From the NCBI GenBank assembly GCA_025594325.1, contig JANHCV010000003.1, forward strand, positions 2,418,001 to 2,482,000: a stretch of DNA of 64,000 nt, written 5' to 3'. This document shows, piece by piece, positions 8,662-19,040 of this stretch. The DNA is from Blastocladiella emersonii ATCC 22665. Its lineage: Eukaryota; Blastocladiomycota; Blastocladiomycetes; Blastocladiales; Blastocladiaceae. The notes under the pieces are model-generated. The model was not told where the DNA came from. It searched no databases and saw only the letters and a program-made list of their open reading frames with translations. Position numbers and translations under genes: made by a program. How positions within the stretch are numbered: position 1 is the stretch's first letter; every line of letters starts with the position of its first letter.

Positions 8662-9807
8662 ATGAACCATGAACCACCAAGGCCAACAACAACACTCCCT
8701 GCGCTCCCGGCCGAGCTGATCGAGGCGATCCTCGTGCGAGCCGCCCGGCTGCCGCTTCAGTCTCCGTCAGCGCTTCTCGCGTACCTCTCCGTCCTACCGC
8801 CAACGCCCAAAGTGCAGCGCGCCGTGATCCCGCGAATCCCATGGCTATCGCTCGACTCAGCGTCGGGGACGGGCAACCTGCGCGCGCTCGATTGGTGGCT
8901 GCACGCTTCGTCGCTCCCGCTCGAGTACACGTCCGAGGCGCTTCTGCTCGCGACACGTGCGCGACTGATCCCGGTCCTCGAGTGGTGGCGCACCTCGGGC
9001 CTTCCACTACGCTACGACTCGGCCCCGATGGTGTGGGCGTCGTGGGCGGGCGACACGGCGGTGCTCGACTGGTGGCTGGACTCGGGGCTCGAGCTGCGGT
9101 ACGACTCGCGGATCCTGACGCGGGCGTCGGACGCGGGCCGCGTGGATATCCTCGCGTGGTGGGTGCAAGCGGGCGTGCCGCTCGAGGTCTCGGACGTCGC
9201 CATGGGGCTCGCGAGCCTCAACGGGCACGTCGCGACGCTCGACTGGTGGCTGCACCGGTCGGGCCTGCGGGCGCACGAGCTCAAGTACTGCGAGCTCGCA
9301 ATGCAGTACGCGTCGGCGGCGGGACACGTCGCGGTGCTGCAGTGGTGGCGCGAGTCCGGGCTCGACCTGCTGTACGACGAAGACGCCATGACGGCGGCCG
9401 CGGCCGCGGGGAACACGGACGTGCTCGCGTGGTGGCGCGATTCGGGGCTCGAGCTTATGTACGACGAGCGGATCCTGGACGTGGCGGGGGGCGACGGCCA
9501 GCTCGCGGTGCTGGAATGGTGGCGCACGTCAGGGTTGCCGCCCACGTACACGGAGCAGGCGGCGACGCGGGCGTCGGAGCGCGGTCACGTCGCGGTGCTC
9601 GAGTGGTGGCATAAAGTGTCCAGCTGGCCGCTCAAGTACGACGCGCGGGCCATGGACGCGGCGTCGCGCGCTGGTCGTATCGAGGTGCTGCAGTGGTGGC
9701 AAGACTCAGGGCAGCCGTGCAAGTTTTCGCCTGAGGTCCGTCAAGTCGCTGCTGCGACAAGGCGAGTCGACGTCGTGGCGTGGTGGGACGAGTCCGGGTT
9801 GTTGTAG
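8662..9807 (+). CDS. F-box-like protein with WW-type ankyrin-like repeats
   Basis: A 381-residue single-exon protein. Residues 12-35 (LPALPAELIEAILVRAARLP) resemble an F-box first helix. From about residue 70 to the end there are about ten repeats of roughly 30-33 residues with the pattern G...VLxWWRxSGLxLxYDxxxxxxAS. This is a degenerate ankyrin-like array in which a Trp-Trp pair is kept in nearly every unit. An F-box tied to a repeat scaffold would make it a substrate adaptor of an SCF-type ubiquitin ligase, with the repeats as binding surface. The array is visible; the SCF role is inferred. Similar WW-marked arrays form large families in some zoosporic fungi as I remember them. The ATG at 8662 puts the F-box at the N-terminus. 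Stop at 9805-9807. Confidence 0.8.
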   Translation: MNHEPPRPTTTLPALPAELIEAILVRAARLPLQSPSALLAYLSVLPPTPKVQRAVIPRIPWLSLDSASGTGNLRALDWWLHASSLPLEYTSEALLLATRARLIPVLEWWRTSGLPLRYDSAPMVWASWAGDTAVLDWWLDSGLELRYDSRILTRASDAGRVDILAWWVQAGVPLEVSDVAMGLASLNGHVATLDWWLHRSGLRAHELKYCELAMQYASAAGHVAVLQWWRESGLDLLYDEDAMTAAAAAGNTDVLAWWRDSGLELMYDERILDVAGGDGQLAVLEWWRTSGLPPTYTEQAATRASERGHVAVLEWWHKVSSWPLKYDARAMDAASRAGRIEVLQWWQDSGQPCKFSPEVRQVAAATRRVDVVAWWDESGLL

Positions 9808-10123
9808 AGACAATAGATTGTGTATTCCATTCAGCGTATCATGCGATCCACCAGGTATATGAACGGGAGCGCGGGTATCTCTTCCCGCTCGCTTGGCGTG
9901 ATAAATAGTGTATGATCGCGTGTCCGCCGCGCGAAGTCACTGAAGGCGAAAGAGGATCCCAGCAGGTTGCGCGCGCGCGAGAGAGAGCGGCGAAAGCATG
10001 CGTTGGAGTGTGGAGAGCAAGAGCGACACGAGTGTGGTGGTCGCCGACTTTGAAGCGCGAGCTCGGCCGATGCGGATCGCAGCAGCGGCTGCGCGAGGCG
10101 CTTGTCGACAGCTCAGCAAGATC
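9808..10123. other. Intergenic spacer between convergent genes
   Basis: Nothing gene-like. AT-rich sequence after the stop (around 9812-9840) probably carries the poly(A) signal of the gene ending at 9807. Confidence 0.5.
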
Positions 10124-10609
10124 TCACGGTCCCGCGACGCCGCACCGCGACCGCTTCACGCTCCGCGCGGCCTCCACAGACGCGTCAGGCGGTGCAGCAG
10201 CGTCCCGCGGTCGAACGCGTGCGTGATCCCGCTCCGCGACGGGTCCGCTGCAGACGTCCATAGGCTCACCCGCGTCGCCGTCCGCGATCGGGTGAAGCGG
10301 TTGAAGTGGAACCGGCCGAGGTGCAGGGGCGGGACGGGCCGCGGGAGCACCGACGTCGTCGTCGCCATCAATGTCGAGCTCCTCGTCCTCGTCCTCGTCT
10401 TCATCCGCGGGCGGTTCCGGGCTCGCGGGCGCCGTGGCGAGCGCGGCGAGACGGGACTGGACCGCGGCGTACTGCTCAGCCGCTGTCGCCGCCGTGGTCG
10501 TTGAGGGCGAGCCGGGCACTGACGATGGCGTCGCGGCAGCGGCGGCGGCGGCGGCCGCTTCGAGGGCCACGCTGCGTGATCTTCCTTGGGAAACCGAGGC
10601 CGTGCGCAT
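10124..10609 (-). CDS. Small acidic, Ala-rich hypothetical protein
   Basis: A 161-residue protein starting at ATG 10609. It has an Arg/Ser N-terminus, a nine-residue Ala run, then Ser/Thr/Pro-rich sequence. A strongly acidic patch near residues 68-86 (DEDEDEDEELDIDGDDD) is followed by a Pro-rich stretch, with a short basic KRSR near the C-terminus that could act as a nuclear signal. No family recognised. It is the kind of low-complexity protein for which composition alone cannot prove coding, so confidence is moderate. It lies just downstream of sphingosine kinase 1 on the same strand. Confidence 0.4.
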   Translation of the reverse strand: MRTASVSQGRSRSVALEAAAAAAAAATPSSVPGSPSTTTAATAAEQYAAVQSRLAALATAPASPEPPADEDEDEDEELDIDGDDDVGAPAARPAPAPRPVPLQPLHPIADGDAGEPMDVCSGPVAERDHARVRPRDAAAPPDASVEAARSVKRSRCGVAGP

Positions 10610-10781
10610 GGTCGTGGTGGTGGTGGTTCATTTAGTGTGATACATGACAGTGTGAGGGGGGAGAGCGAGGACTGCCGACGTCGCTGTCGAGCTTGATCAC
10701 CCCTTCCCTGTCGTACGACCTGCTGGCGAATGATGCTCTCCAATACAACTCGATGCAATACATTCCATGGATCGGATCAGG

Positions 10782-12564
10782 TCACTGCGCCCACGTCGCG
10801 CCGAGCGGAAGAAGCTCGTCGATCTTGGGCACATGTCGCGCAAACGCCTCCTCGTCGAGATCGCGCGGCGCAAACACTCTGAGCAGGCGCGGGACGACCT
10901 GGACGCGGAGCGCGGCAGCCCACCCGGTCACCTCGCCGTCGAGCACCATGTGTCCCTCGGCACACGTCGCCCGCGCGGACCACTTTGCGCCGTCGCCCGC
11001 GTACCGCGCCCACGCGGCGGGCCGGTAAGCCGGGTCGACGGGCACGACGACGACCGCGCGGACCTTCTGGTACTGGATCCCCGTGTTGCGGCCGTCGATG
11101 TGCTTGCCCTTGGACTGGTCGAGCAGGGTTGGGACCAGGCGCAGCGCGCTCGCGCCGCCGCCGTCGAGCAGACCCACGTCCATGCACCCGTCGCCCGCGC
11201 GCGCGTGCGGCGCCGCGTTGAACTTGTCCGACTGGTGCGGCAGGGTCTGCGCCGAGAAGTAGAAGTAGTCGTGCGCCGGCAGCGTCGTCCACCCGGACCC
11301 CGGCGCGAAGATGGCGGAGAGCGGGGTGTCGCGGACGCGCGCGGCGAGGTCCGCTGCCGTTTTGGGGGTCTCTTCTTCGTCGTGGGTGCCGAGCACCGAA
11401 TCCGCGCGCTCCTCTTCGTCGTCGTCGTCAGCGGGCAAAAACGCGATCCTCGCGCCGTACGTGCGCTTACACGCGAGCCGGACCGCCGCCACGACATCAA
11501 ACCGTAGTGGCCCTATCCACCGCATCGCCTCGCTGCCACCGTTGATATCGCCGACGAGCCCCCACGTCAGCGACAGATTGCAAAACCGCGCCTCGCCCGG
11601 TTCGGTCTCGGGGTCCGCGCCGGGCGGCGTCATGAACGTCGCCATGGCGTCGATCTCGCGCGTCCACCCCTTGACCGCCGCGAGGACCGCGACACGTGCG
11701 CACACGGCGTTCATGGACGCGGCGAGCCCGTTGCCCGAGCCTGCCGCGATGTGCGCGACGGGGACCGCAAGGCGCGCAGTGGACCAGTCGTGCGGGCGGG
11801 TCAGAAGGCCGTTGAAGAACTCGTGCACTAGACCGTCGCCGCCCGCGAGCAACGCGCCGTCGAGCCGCGAGATGTCCAGCGAACGCGCGACGTCCGTTGC
11901 GTGGCCGCGGTGCGTCGTCTCGACCACTACACTTGTCGCGTCAGCTTTGAGTTGCGAGGGAATGTGCGTGGTCGGCGTACCGTCAAACTCGTTCCCCTCA
12001 TGCGCGAGCTGGAGCAGCGGAACCACCACATCCGCGACGACGCCACGCGCCTTCTGCCGCCCGGCAAACGGGTTCGCGACGACGACGAACCGGCGCGGCT
12101 TCGTCACCTCGAGCCACTCGCGCAGTGTCGCGACGGCCGCGGCGGCGGCAGCGGGCGAGGCGGCCTGGAGCGTCCATGCCTCGAGCGGCGTCGTGGCGCG
12201 GTCGACGACGGGGCGCGGCGAGGTGGCCGGGCGGAGGACGAGGACGGCGAGCCGGGTGCTGGGCTCGGAGGAAGAGGAGGAGGTCAAGCTCGCGGCAGCG
12301 GCGCTGAGGTCGGAGAGCGTCCGAGGCAGCGCGGGGAGGGAGACCGGGAGGTGACGGACCCCAAGGACCCAGTCGCGGTGGAAGTGAGTAGTCTCTACGC
12401 CGTCGTGAGGGTCAGGTACGGAGCTGAGGGCCGTGCTGAGCGAGTACGGTACCCGTCCCGTCCGCGGCGACGACGGACACGGCGCCGCGGCCGTCGGGCG
12501 GGCTGAGGTCGACCTGGCTGGCCACGGCGCCCTTGGGCTTCGCGAGCTCGAGCGTCAGATTCAT
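10782..12564 (-). CDS. Sphingosine kinase 1 (lipid kinase, DAGK catalytic fold)
   Basis: Phosphorylates sphingoid bases to sphingoid-base 1-phosphate with ATP. I predict two exons: 12564-12453 and 12394-10782, split by a 58 nt phase-1 intron (GTACCG...TAG), giving 574 residues. Joined-protein motifs: nucleotide-binding NPFAGRQKA near 145-153; GGDGLVHEFFNGL from about 222; GSGNGLAAS near 256-264; and the GDI..GSE..RWIGPLRFD segment near 318-340 typical of sphingosine kinases. A C-terminal DGE-containing segment (HMVLDGEVTGW) completes the fold. Acidic linkers (DDDDEEE) interrupt the domain. A TTG at 12287 is open upstream, and the exon-1 ATG at 12564 is the better start because it aligns with the paralogue at 53798-55957, whose intron sits at the same place and phase. 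Confidence 0.85.
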
Positions 12565-12759
12565 GGTAACTGCTGATAAGCCATTTATTCGCGGTCGCGT
12601 CCTTGGGAGAGGGAGAGCAAGGCCTCAAAGCTTCCTCATCGACGCCGTCGAGTACGGAATCCGCCCCCGCACTGGACCTGTCCTGAAACGCATCGCGCCG
12701 CGCCCTCAAGCTCTGTGAGCGGTCAACCAATCACTGCTGTACATGTACGGTATACGTTG

Positions 12760-14407
12760 CTACTCGGCAACAAGCCGCGCCGGTCCCTCGGTCCGCGCGC
12801 GCTTCTTGTGCCGCGCGTCGCCCGCGTCGCCGCCGTCGCGCGACACGAGGATGGTCCGGTCGTCGTCGTCGTCCGAGTGCTGCCGGCGGAGCGGGGACGC
12901 GTGCACTGGCTCTGGTACAGGCGCTGGGGCAGGCGTTGGTGCTGGAGCGGGCTCAACGGCAGCTGGCGGGGCGGGTACCGCGGCCGCCTCCTCGCGCGCA
13001 AGCTCCGCGAGCTCCGCCTCGAGCAAGTCGTCATCGATCCCCGCGGCCTGCGCCGTCGCGTTATTCACCATCTCCACGTTAACCGCGACCGCGTCGTCGA
13101 GCTCCTGCTGGTCCGCGAGGGCGTCGGCGAGCGCGTCCATGGTGCCCTCGACGGCGTGCTGGGCGAGCGCCGGGTTATCGAGGAGGCCGCGGAGCGCGGC
13201 GGTGCCGGACTGGTACGCGCCGAGGATCGCGGTGTCGGTCTCGGACGTGTCGACCTTGAACAGGATCCCGGCCAGGGTCTCGCGCGTCGCCGCGCGCTTG
13301 TCGCGCACCGACTCGAGGTTCTTCTTGCGCTGGATGCACCGCAGCGCCGACGGGCGGCGGTCGGCTTTCAGGTGCACGCGGGCTTCGGCGAGGATGCTAC
13401 GGGGGTACAGGTGTCAGTTGGGCACAATATGAGAGATGGTTGAACGTACGCTTCGATCCGCCGTTCAGCGTCGGCGAGCTGCGCCTCGACCATCCGCATC
13501 GTGCGCTTGAGCTTGGCGAGGTGCCGGTCAATCTCCGTGACCACAACACTTTCCGCCCCCGGCCGCCCGCGCGCGAGCTTGACGAGCGACTCGGCCGGAT
13601 CAAACGCCAGCATCCCGGCCCTCTGCGCGTGCGAGAGAAGAATCCGGGCATCAACCGTGTCGAGCGCCGGGATCCCGAGTCGCGCGGCAAACTCGTCGAG
13701 CGGGAGGAGCGACTCGCACAGCGTGTGGACCGAGGACGCGAGGCGCGCGATCTGGTCGAGGTCCGCGTCGACGCGCGCGACCAGCACGTACGTGCCGTCG
13801 CGGATCTCGGGCTCGGCGGAAGCGGCGGCGTGGGTCGGCGGCGACGAGTAGACGCCGAGCGCGGACAGGCCCCATAGCAGCGGCGCGGCGAGGGATGACA
13901 GGTACCCGGCGCCGCCCGCGTCGGTGCCCGGTGACGAGGCGCGGAGGAAGTCGTCGACGGCGACGAGGTCGCCGAGCTTGACGAGTTCGAGCTACATTCT
14001 CCCGCGCGTCAGCACACACTGCCGCTCCCCCTCGTTCACCCCGCCAGCAACCGTCGTACCAGCACCCGCGGCATACCCAGCGGCGCGATCCCATCGACCG
14101 CGAGCGCGCCGGCGATCCGACGCGCGTCGAGCGTGAACCGGGACTTGAGGGCGGCGCCGTGGGCGACGCACACGTCGTGGACGACGCGGTGCCAGAAGGC
14201 GAGCTTGGCGTCCCAGGCGGCCGGGTTGACGCGGCGCGACCGGTAGAAGGCGGCGAGCATGGTCGGCAGGTGTGCGCCCTCGGACGCGGCAATGGACCGG
14301 ATCAGGGCGGGGATGTCGGGTGCGGGCGAGGGCGCGAGAGCGGAAGCGGACGGCTCGTCGGGCGTCGCGGTGCCCGAGGGCGGGCGGTGGAGCGGGGTTG
14401 ATGACAT
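12760..14407 (-). CDS. CHMP7: CHMP7-like ESCRT-III protein
   Basis: CHMP7 links ESCRT-III to the inner nuclear membrane and ER for nuclear-envelope sealing. I predict three exons: 14407-14060, 13991-13450 and 13396-12760, with introns of 68 nt (GTACGA...TAG, phase 0) and 53 nt (GTACGT...TAG, phase 2), giving 508 residues against about 450 in animals. The N-terminal part (..MLAAFYRSRRVNPAAWDAKLAFW..) matches the CHMP7 winged-helix region. After the second junction comes a Snf7-type stretch (AILAEARVHLKADRRPSALR, IQRKKNLES) and the alpha-helical core. An acidic helix (DDDLLEAELAELARE) precedes a Pro/Ala-rich tail with a basic KKRAR. Both exon joins restore Snf7-like sequence, which supports the model. 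Confidence 0.7.
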
Positions 14408-14602
14408 TGCAGCGAGTGTGGCGAGGTGAAGTTACATAGGAGTGTGGGGTGGCGGAGAGAGCGGGAGAGGGTGAGCTGAACGTCGCGTCGAGCATGAGCG
14501 TGATGGATTGAGCAGAGCGTTTATTCCAAAATCAGGGTGTGTGCGCGGTCGAGGGACGAGTGGGAGCATGGGCGGCAGTGGGCGGGCGTGGATATAGCGA
14601 GA

Positions 14603-15530
14603 CTAGGAGGACTTGGCGGCGGCGGCGGCGGGCGAGGAAGAAGACTTGGAGGGCGACGAGGACGCGGCGGCAGCAGCATCGGCCGACTTTGGCGCAGCGG
14701 CAGCAGTGTCCTTGACGAGGCACCACATGCGGACCTCGTAGAGGCCGCGTGGCCAGTTGGACTGCTTCTGCTCCTTGACGACGCGGAGGCCGGCTCGCTT
14801 GAAGACGCGGCGCCAGACGTTGTCGGCGCGGGTCATGGACGAGTCCTGGGTGTCGATCTCGGACTCGCCGTACTTGCCCGTGGCCACGTTCTCCTTGACG
14901 CCGATGACGGGGCACACGGCGATCATGCGCTGGAAGAAGGCGACGAGGTCGTCGTCGGTGAGGTGACCGAGGACCCACTGGCACCAGACGATGCCCGAGT
15001 AGGCGATCTTGTGCTCGAGCGGGTCAAACGACTGCAGGCCGCAGTGGATGAAGCGGCGCGCGACGCCGGCGAGCGCCGGGTCGTTCTTGGCCGTGTTGAT
15101 GAAGTGGTGGTCCTGCTCAACGAGGTCCACCTCCTTGAAGAAGTGCGACAGGAAGCTCTTGGTGACGCGCCCGATGCCGGCGCCGCAGTCTGTTTGCGTA
15201 AAGGGTTAGGTGACGAGCGGGTTCCCGTAAGGGTAGGAGCACGCACCGCAGGCCGAACCGCGCGCGACGGTGCCGTCCTTGATGAGCGGCTCGAGGAACT
15301 TGATCGAGTCGGCGGCGTCAATGTCGTCGAGGTTGGCGAAGCCGCCGAGCATGCCGTCGACGGTTGGCTCGACGCTCTGTTTGGTAGAATGGGAGGGTAC
15401 ACGCTTAGCGTCCGTTGTCCGAGCACGGGAGAGAGCCACACAAGCGGCGGGCGGCTACCTTCCAGTACTCTGCGGCGTCGTGGTACCACGTCGGGCCTCC
15501 GGGCTCAGTGGGGTTGGTGGTGCTGGACAT
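14603..15530 (-). CDS. NTMT1: Protein N-terminal (alpha-N) methyltransferase
   Basis: SAM-dependent enzyme that methylates exposed protein alpha-amino groups after Met removal (X-Pro-Lys/Arg-type substrates). I predict three exons: 15530-15459, 15376-15247 and 15189-14603, with introns of 82 and 57 nt, giving 262 residues. The N-terminus WYHDAAEYWK joins to SVEPTVDGMLGGF, the family's signature opening. The second join gives DCGAGIGRVTK, SAM motif I. Then come VDLVEQDHHF and the diagnostic IVWCQWVLGHLTDDDL, with EIDTQDSSMTRAD further on. Animal enzymes have about 223 residues; the excess is an Ala/Ser/Lys tail (last 35 residues). It is transcribed divergently from the glycosyltransferase gene at 15806 with only about 275 bp between the starts. 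Confidence 0.88.
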
Positions 15531-15805
15531 GGTTTAATAAAGGTCGATGCGTGGCAGTTGCAGGGTGTTGCGTTCGCTCCGTGGGACTGCGTCGTCGTCG
15601 TCTAGGGAGGGCGGGGCGGGCTGATAAAGCGGCACGATGATCTCCCGGCCCAAAAAGCGAAACGGACGCACGGCAGCGTGCGCGTCACATGATAAGCCAC
15701 CGCGCGCGACCAACGCGTCTCGCGGCACCCGCACGTGCGCGCTCCCATCCTCTTCCGCGCCTTCCCTCTTCGCTCTCGCTCTTTCTTCCCCGCCCACGCC
15801 ATACC

Positions 15806-18031
15806 ATGTACCAGAGCCACAGCCGCAGCCACAGCCACGCCCACAGCCCGCGGCGCAGCGCTGCCGCGACCCCCGTGCCGCCGATGCCCGCCCCGACCCC
15901 GCCCATGATCAAGACGCTCCCCTACGCCGCCGCCGCCGCGGCCTCCTCGTCCTCGGAGTCTGCGAAACGGTGGGCGCCGCTGCCCGCGGGGATCGGGCTC
16001 GGCGTCAACGCGCGCACGCGCCGCGCCCTGCTCAACCCGCGCCGCCGGTCGCGCCTGCGCTTCGCCGGCCTGCTCGGCGCCCTCGTCCTGCTGTGCTGGC
16101 TCCATTGGCACTCCAACCTTGCCGGCGACGAGGTCGACGAGGTCCCCGACCTCGTGCTCGAGCCCGAAGATGATGTGCGACTGCCGCGCGGTGCAGCCCG
16201 CGCGAGGCATCATCTGGACGACGTGCCCGTGTCCGCGCCGCCGCTCGAGCCGGGTGCCGCGCCGACGCTCGCGTCGCCATTCCTCAACCTGCCGTGCCCG
16301 TGGTCGCTCAGCGGAGCGAACGCGACGCGGTCGCAGCCGGGGCACGACGCGATCCTCGTCAGCGTGTACCCGCCCGCCGTGCTCCCCGCCCAGCCCGCCC
16401 AGTCGGATGCACCTTCATCCGCCTCGTCTTCCCCACCGCCACCATCGGCTTCGAGTGACGCGGCCCCGCCATCCCCGCTCGCGCTCCACGTCCCCATGGT
16501 CTTCATCATCCAGCCGTGGCAGTTCTCGGAGCTGCGCCGCGCACCACCCGCCTGCGTGTTCCGCGTCCCGGCCACCTCGCCGACCGCCGCCGGGCGCGAC
16601 CAGACCACGTCGGCAGCGACGGCAAGAGAGCTCGAGTCGCGCAGCACCGCGCCGTACCTGCTGCACCCGCACACGGAGCGGCCGTCCGTGACCCAGTCGA
16701 CGCTGGTCGTCTTCTGCCCGGTCCCGCCCTCGGTGCCCGCCGTCGCTGCGATCCACTCGGTCCGGCTCTCGGGCACGCTGTCGACGCCCGCCCTCGCCAT
16801 CCCGCGGCCCGTCACCCCACCACCGGCCAAGACCGACGGCGACGCGCTGCGCGTCGGACTGTGCCTCGGCCCACTGTTCACGCCGCCCGCGAAGCCCGAG
16901 CCGCGCCGCCGCCCACCCGCGAAATCCGACCCCTCTGCATCCGACCTGCACTCGGACCTGATGCTGGGCCTCGTCGACTTCCTCTTCTACCACCGCGCGC
17001 TCGGCGTGCAGCAGTTCTACGTGTACGTGGCCAACACGTCGCCCGCAACCGCCGCCGTCCTCGACTACTTCCGCCCGTGGGTCCTGCCCATCCCGTGGCA
17101 GGCGTTTGGCGTCGGCCCCGCCGCCGACGGCGCGTGGTACCACCACCAGACCGCCGCCAATAACGACTGCCTCAACCGGTTCCGCACCAAGCATGATCGG
17201 ATCTTGTTTGTGGATACCGACGAGTTCCTCGTCCCGCGCCGCAGCGAGTGGAGGTCGGTCTCGGATATGGTGCGCGGGATCGAGGCCGAGGCGCCGTCTG
17301 CGGGCGCGCGGGCTGGTGAGGAGGGCGAGGGCGACGCGGTGGCGGGGGCGGCGGGGCTCGCGCGGCGGACTACGCTGCTGTCGCGCCTGCAGCGCATGTG
17401 GCGGCGCGAGTCGGTCGATGCGGGAGCAGCGGCGCCGAGCGCAGACGCCCCGCTGACGGCCGTCCCCGCAGACCCCGCCGCCGTGGACCGGCACCCGGCG
17501 CTCGTCTTCTCGAACCTGTTCTGCAGCACCAAGGTCGACCGCTCCTCCTCCTCGACCCCTCCCTCCCTCAACACGACCGCCGCCCCGCCGCCCATGGCCA
17601 TCATCCCAGACCTCGCGTGGTGCGAGACCGCAGCGCAGACGAGCGGGCGGACCAAGACGCTGACGGGCCCGCACACCTTGGCCATCAACATCCACGTGCC
17701 GTTCCCGGGCCGCGCGTCGCCACGGCTCGCCGTCGACCCGACCGAGGCCGTCGTCCACCACTACCGCCGCCTGCACGGCCTGCCGACGCCGCCCGGCCGG
17801 CCCGTGGTCCCCGGCCGGCTCGGCGACCCCGCGCACGGCGACACCCGCGTCGTGCCGAACCTGAGGGCCGACCCGCGGTGGAAGAAGGTGTGGGACGAGG
17901 TCGACGCGAGCGGCGTGTGGGACCACCTCCGCGCCAGCGGGTTCGACGAGCAGGTCTCCCGGTACGAACTGGTCGTCAAGCGCGCCGGCGGCCCTGGCGC
18001 GGGCGCTGTCGCCAAGGACCGCAAACCGTGA
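15806..18031 (+). CDS. GT92 (DUF23)-like type II membrane glycosyltransferase
   Basis: 741 residues from the ATG at 15806; an earlier in-frame ATG at 15689 would add 39. A basic cytoplasmic N-terminus (His/Ser-rich, then RRRSRLRF) is followed by one membrane segment near residues 85-105 (FAGLLGALVLLCWLHWH), giving Golgi-type II topology. A Pro/Ser-rich stem with an NAT sequon leads to the catalytic region from about residue 390: LVDFLFYHRALGVQQFYVYV, ANNDCLNRF, and the DxD-type ILFVDTDEFLVP near 465-473. Near the end, AVVHHYRRLHG resembles the conserved HYR of family 92. A low-complexity insert (about 505-560) splits the domain. Glycan and sugar donor are unknown; many family members transfer galactose. 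Family call good, substrate open. Confidence 0.7.
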   Translation: MYQSHSRSHSHAHSPRRSAAATPVPPMPAPTPPMIKTLPYAAAAAASSSSESAKRWAPLPAGIGLGVNARTRRALLNPRRRSRLRFAGLLGALVLLCWLHWHSNLAGDEVDEVPDLVLEPEDDVRLPRGAARARHHLDDVPVSAPPLEPGAAPTLASPFLNLPCPWSLSGANATRSQPGHDAILVSVYPPAVLPAQPAQSDAPSSASSSPPPPSASSDAAPPSPLALHVPMVFIIQPWQFSELRRAPPACVFRVPATSPTAAGRDQTTSAATARELESRSTAPYLLHPHTERPSVTQSTLVVFCPVPPSVPAVAAIHSVRLSGTLSTPALAIPRPVTPPPAKTDGDALRVGLCLGPLFTPPAKPEPRRRPPAKSDPSASDLHSDLMLGLVDFLFYHRALGVQQFYVYVANTSPATAAVLDYFRPWVLPIPWQAFGVGPAADGAWYHHQTAANNDCLNRFRTKHDRILFVDTDEFLVPRRSEWRSVSDMVRGIEAEAPSAGARAGEEGEGDAVAGAAGLARRTTLLSRLQRMWRRESVDAGAAAPSADAPLTAVPADPAAVDRHPALVFSNLFCSTKVDRSSSSTPPSLNTTAAPPPMAIIPDLAWCETAAQTSGRTKTLTGPHTLAINIHVPFPGRASPRLAVDPTEAVVHHYRRLHGLPTPPGRPVVPGRLGDPAHGDTRVVPNLRADPRWKKVWDEVDASGVWDHLRASGFDEQVSRYELVVKRAGGPGAGAVAKDRKP

Positions 18032-18146
18032 GCTTCGCGAGAGTATCATCATAATATAACCTATTCCCCCGTCACGCGGCCGCCTGCACGACTCCTCGCC
18101 CGTCCCTCACCCCCCGCCTCACCGCCCACACCCGCGACTCGGTGCA

Positions 18147-18842
18147 ATGGCCGACACATCCCAATCGCAGCCGGCGGCGCAGATGGCGGCGCCCAAGAAG
18201 CACAAGCCGGTGCGCGCGTCGGCCGACCACGACGACGGCGGCGGCGACGACGGCGCCCTCTCGTCCATCTCCGATTTCGGGCTCCCCGCGTCGCAGATCT
18301 CGCGCATCTTCAAGGACGCGGCCGGCGCCAGCAAAATGTCCCTGGCGCGCGACGCGCGCGAGGCCATGAACCAGAGTACCGTCACCTTCGTCAACTATAT
18401 CACGGCGCTGTACGTCCGGGAAGGGTTGGAGAGGGAGGGCGGGGAGGGAGGCTGACGACGTGTATGTAGCGCGCACGAGGTGGCGACCAAGGCCAAGAAG
18501 AAGACCATCAACGCCAACGACGTGCTGGCCGCGGTCGAGGCCGCCGAGATGGCCGACATGCTGCCGACGCTCCGCATCGCGCTCGAGCGTACGTTCCTCT
18601 CCCCACCGTTATCGACCCCCGCTCACTCCGCTCGCGATCGTGTAGAGTACCAAGCCCAGAAATCGCAGAAAAAGTCTTCCTCGTCGAGCGCGCGGCAACC
18701 CGCCGCTCCCACCGCCGCGGCCCCTGCGGCCCCCGCCGCCGTCGTCGTCGCGGCACCACCACCGCCGCCACCACCGGTCGCCGTGGCGAACGAGGAAGAG
18801 GACGACGAGGAGATTGATATCATGGAGACGTCTGACGGGTGA
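18147..18842 (+). CDS. POLE3: POLE3/Dpb4-like histone-fold subunit
   Basis: Histone-fold subunit of DNA polymerase epsilon, in many eukaryotes shared with the CHRAC/ISW2 remodeller; it pairs with POLE4/Dpb3. I predict three exons: 18147-18409, 18470-18588 and 18646-18842, introns 60 and 57 nt with GTACGT donors and TAG acceptors, giving 192 residues. The fold runs LPASQISRIFKDA..SLARDAREAMNQSTVTFVNYITAL, then HEVATKAKKKTINANDVLAAVE, then EMADMLPTLRIALEQYQAQK, matching the LPxxxIxRIxK...KxxTLxxxDVLxAxxxxEF..L pattern. The C-terminus is Ser/Ala/Pro-rich and ends in an acidic tail (NEEEDDEEIDIME), like human POLE3. All fold elements line up only when the exons are joined as given. Confidence 0.85.
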
Positions 18843-19040
18843 GTGAATACACGCGCGTGCTGCGGCCGCGCGGCCACGTGCGAAATGCGAGACACTTTTG
18901 ACCGTGATCAGGTCGGCCGTCAGTCAGTTAGTTGCTGGAGTGCGCATCCCCCATCCCTCGACTCGGCTTGGCTGGACTGGACTGGACAGGCCAAGAGGCA
19001 GGCTCGATCCGGGCGGGTCTCGGCTCCTCTATTGAGAACC

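Noticed and set aside
15689-15805. Upstream ATG of the glycosyltransferase frame
   Set aside because: Adds 39 Arg/Pro/Ser residues before a good start at 15806 and would shorten the divergent promoter to about 160 bp. Kept as an alternative only.
16415-18052. 545-codon minus-strand frame
   Set aside because: Antisense shadow of the glycosyltransferase gene, whose catalytic DxD and membrane anchor are on the plus strand.
18843-19040. N-terminal extension of the F-box-like frame into the POLE3 3' end
   Set aside because: The extension (Cys/Trp/Ser-rich) does not look like protein and begins at the POLE3 stop. The ATG at 19041 is preferred.
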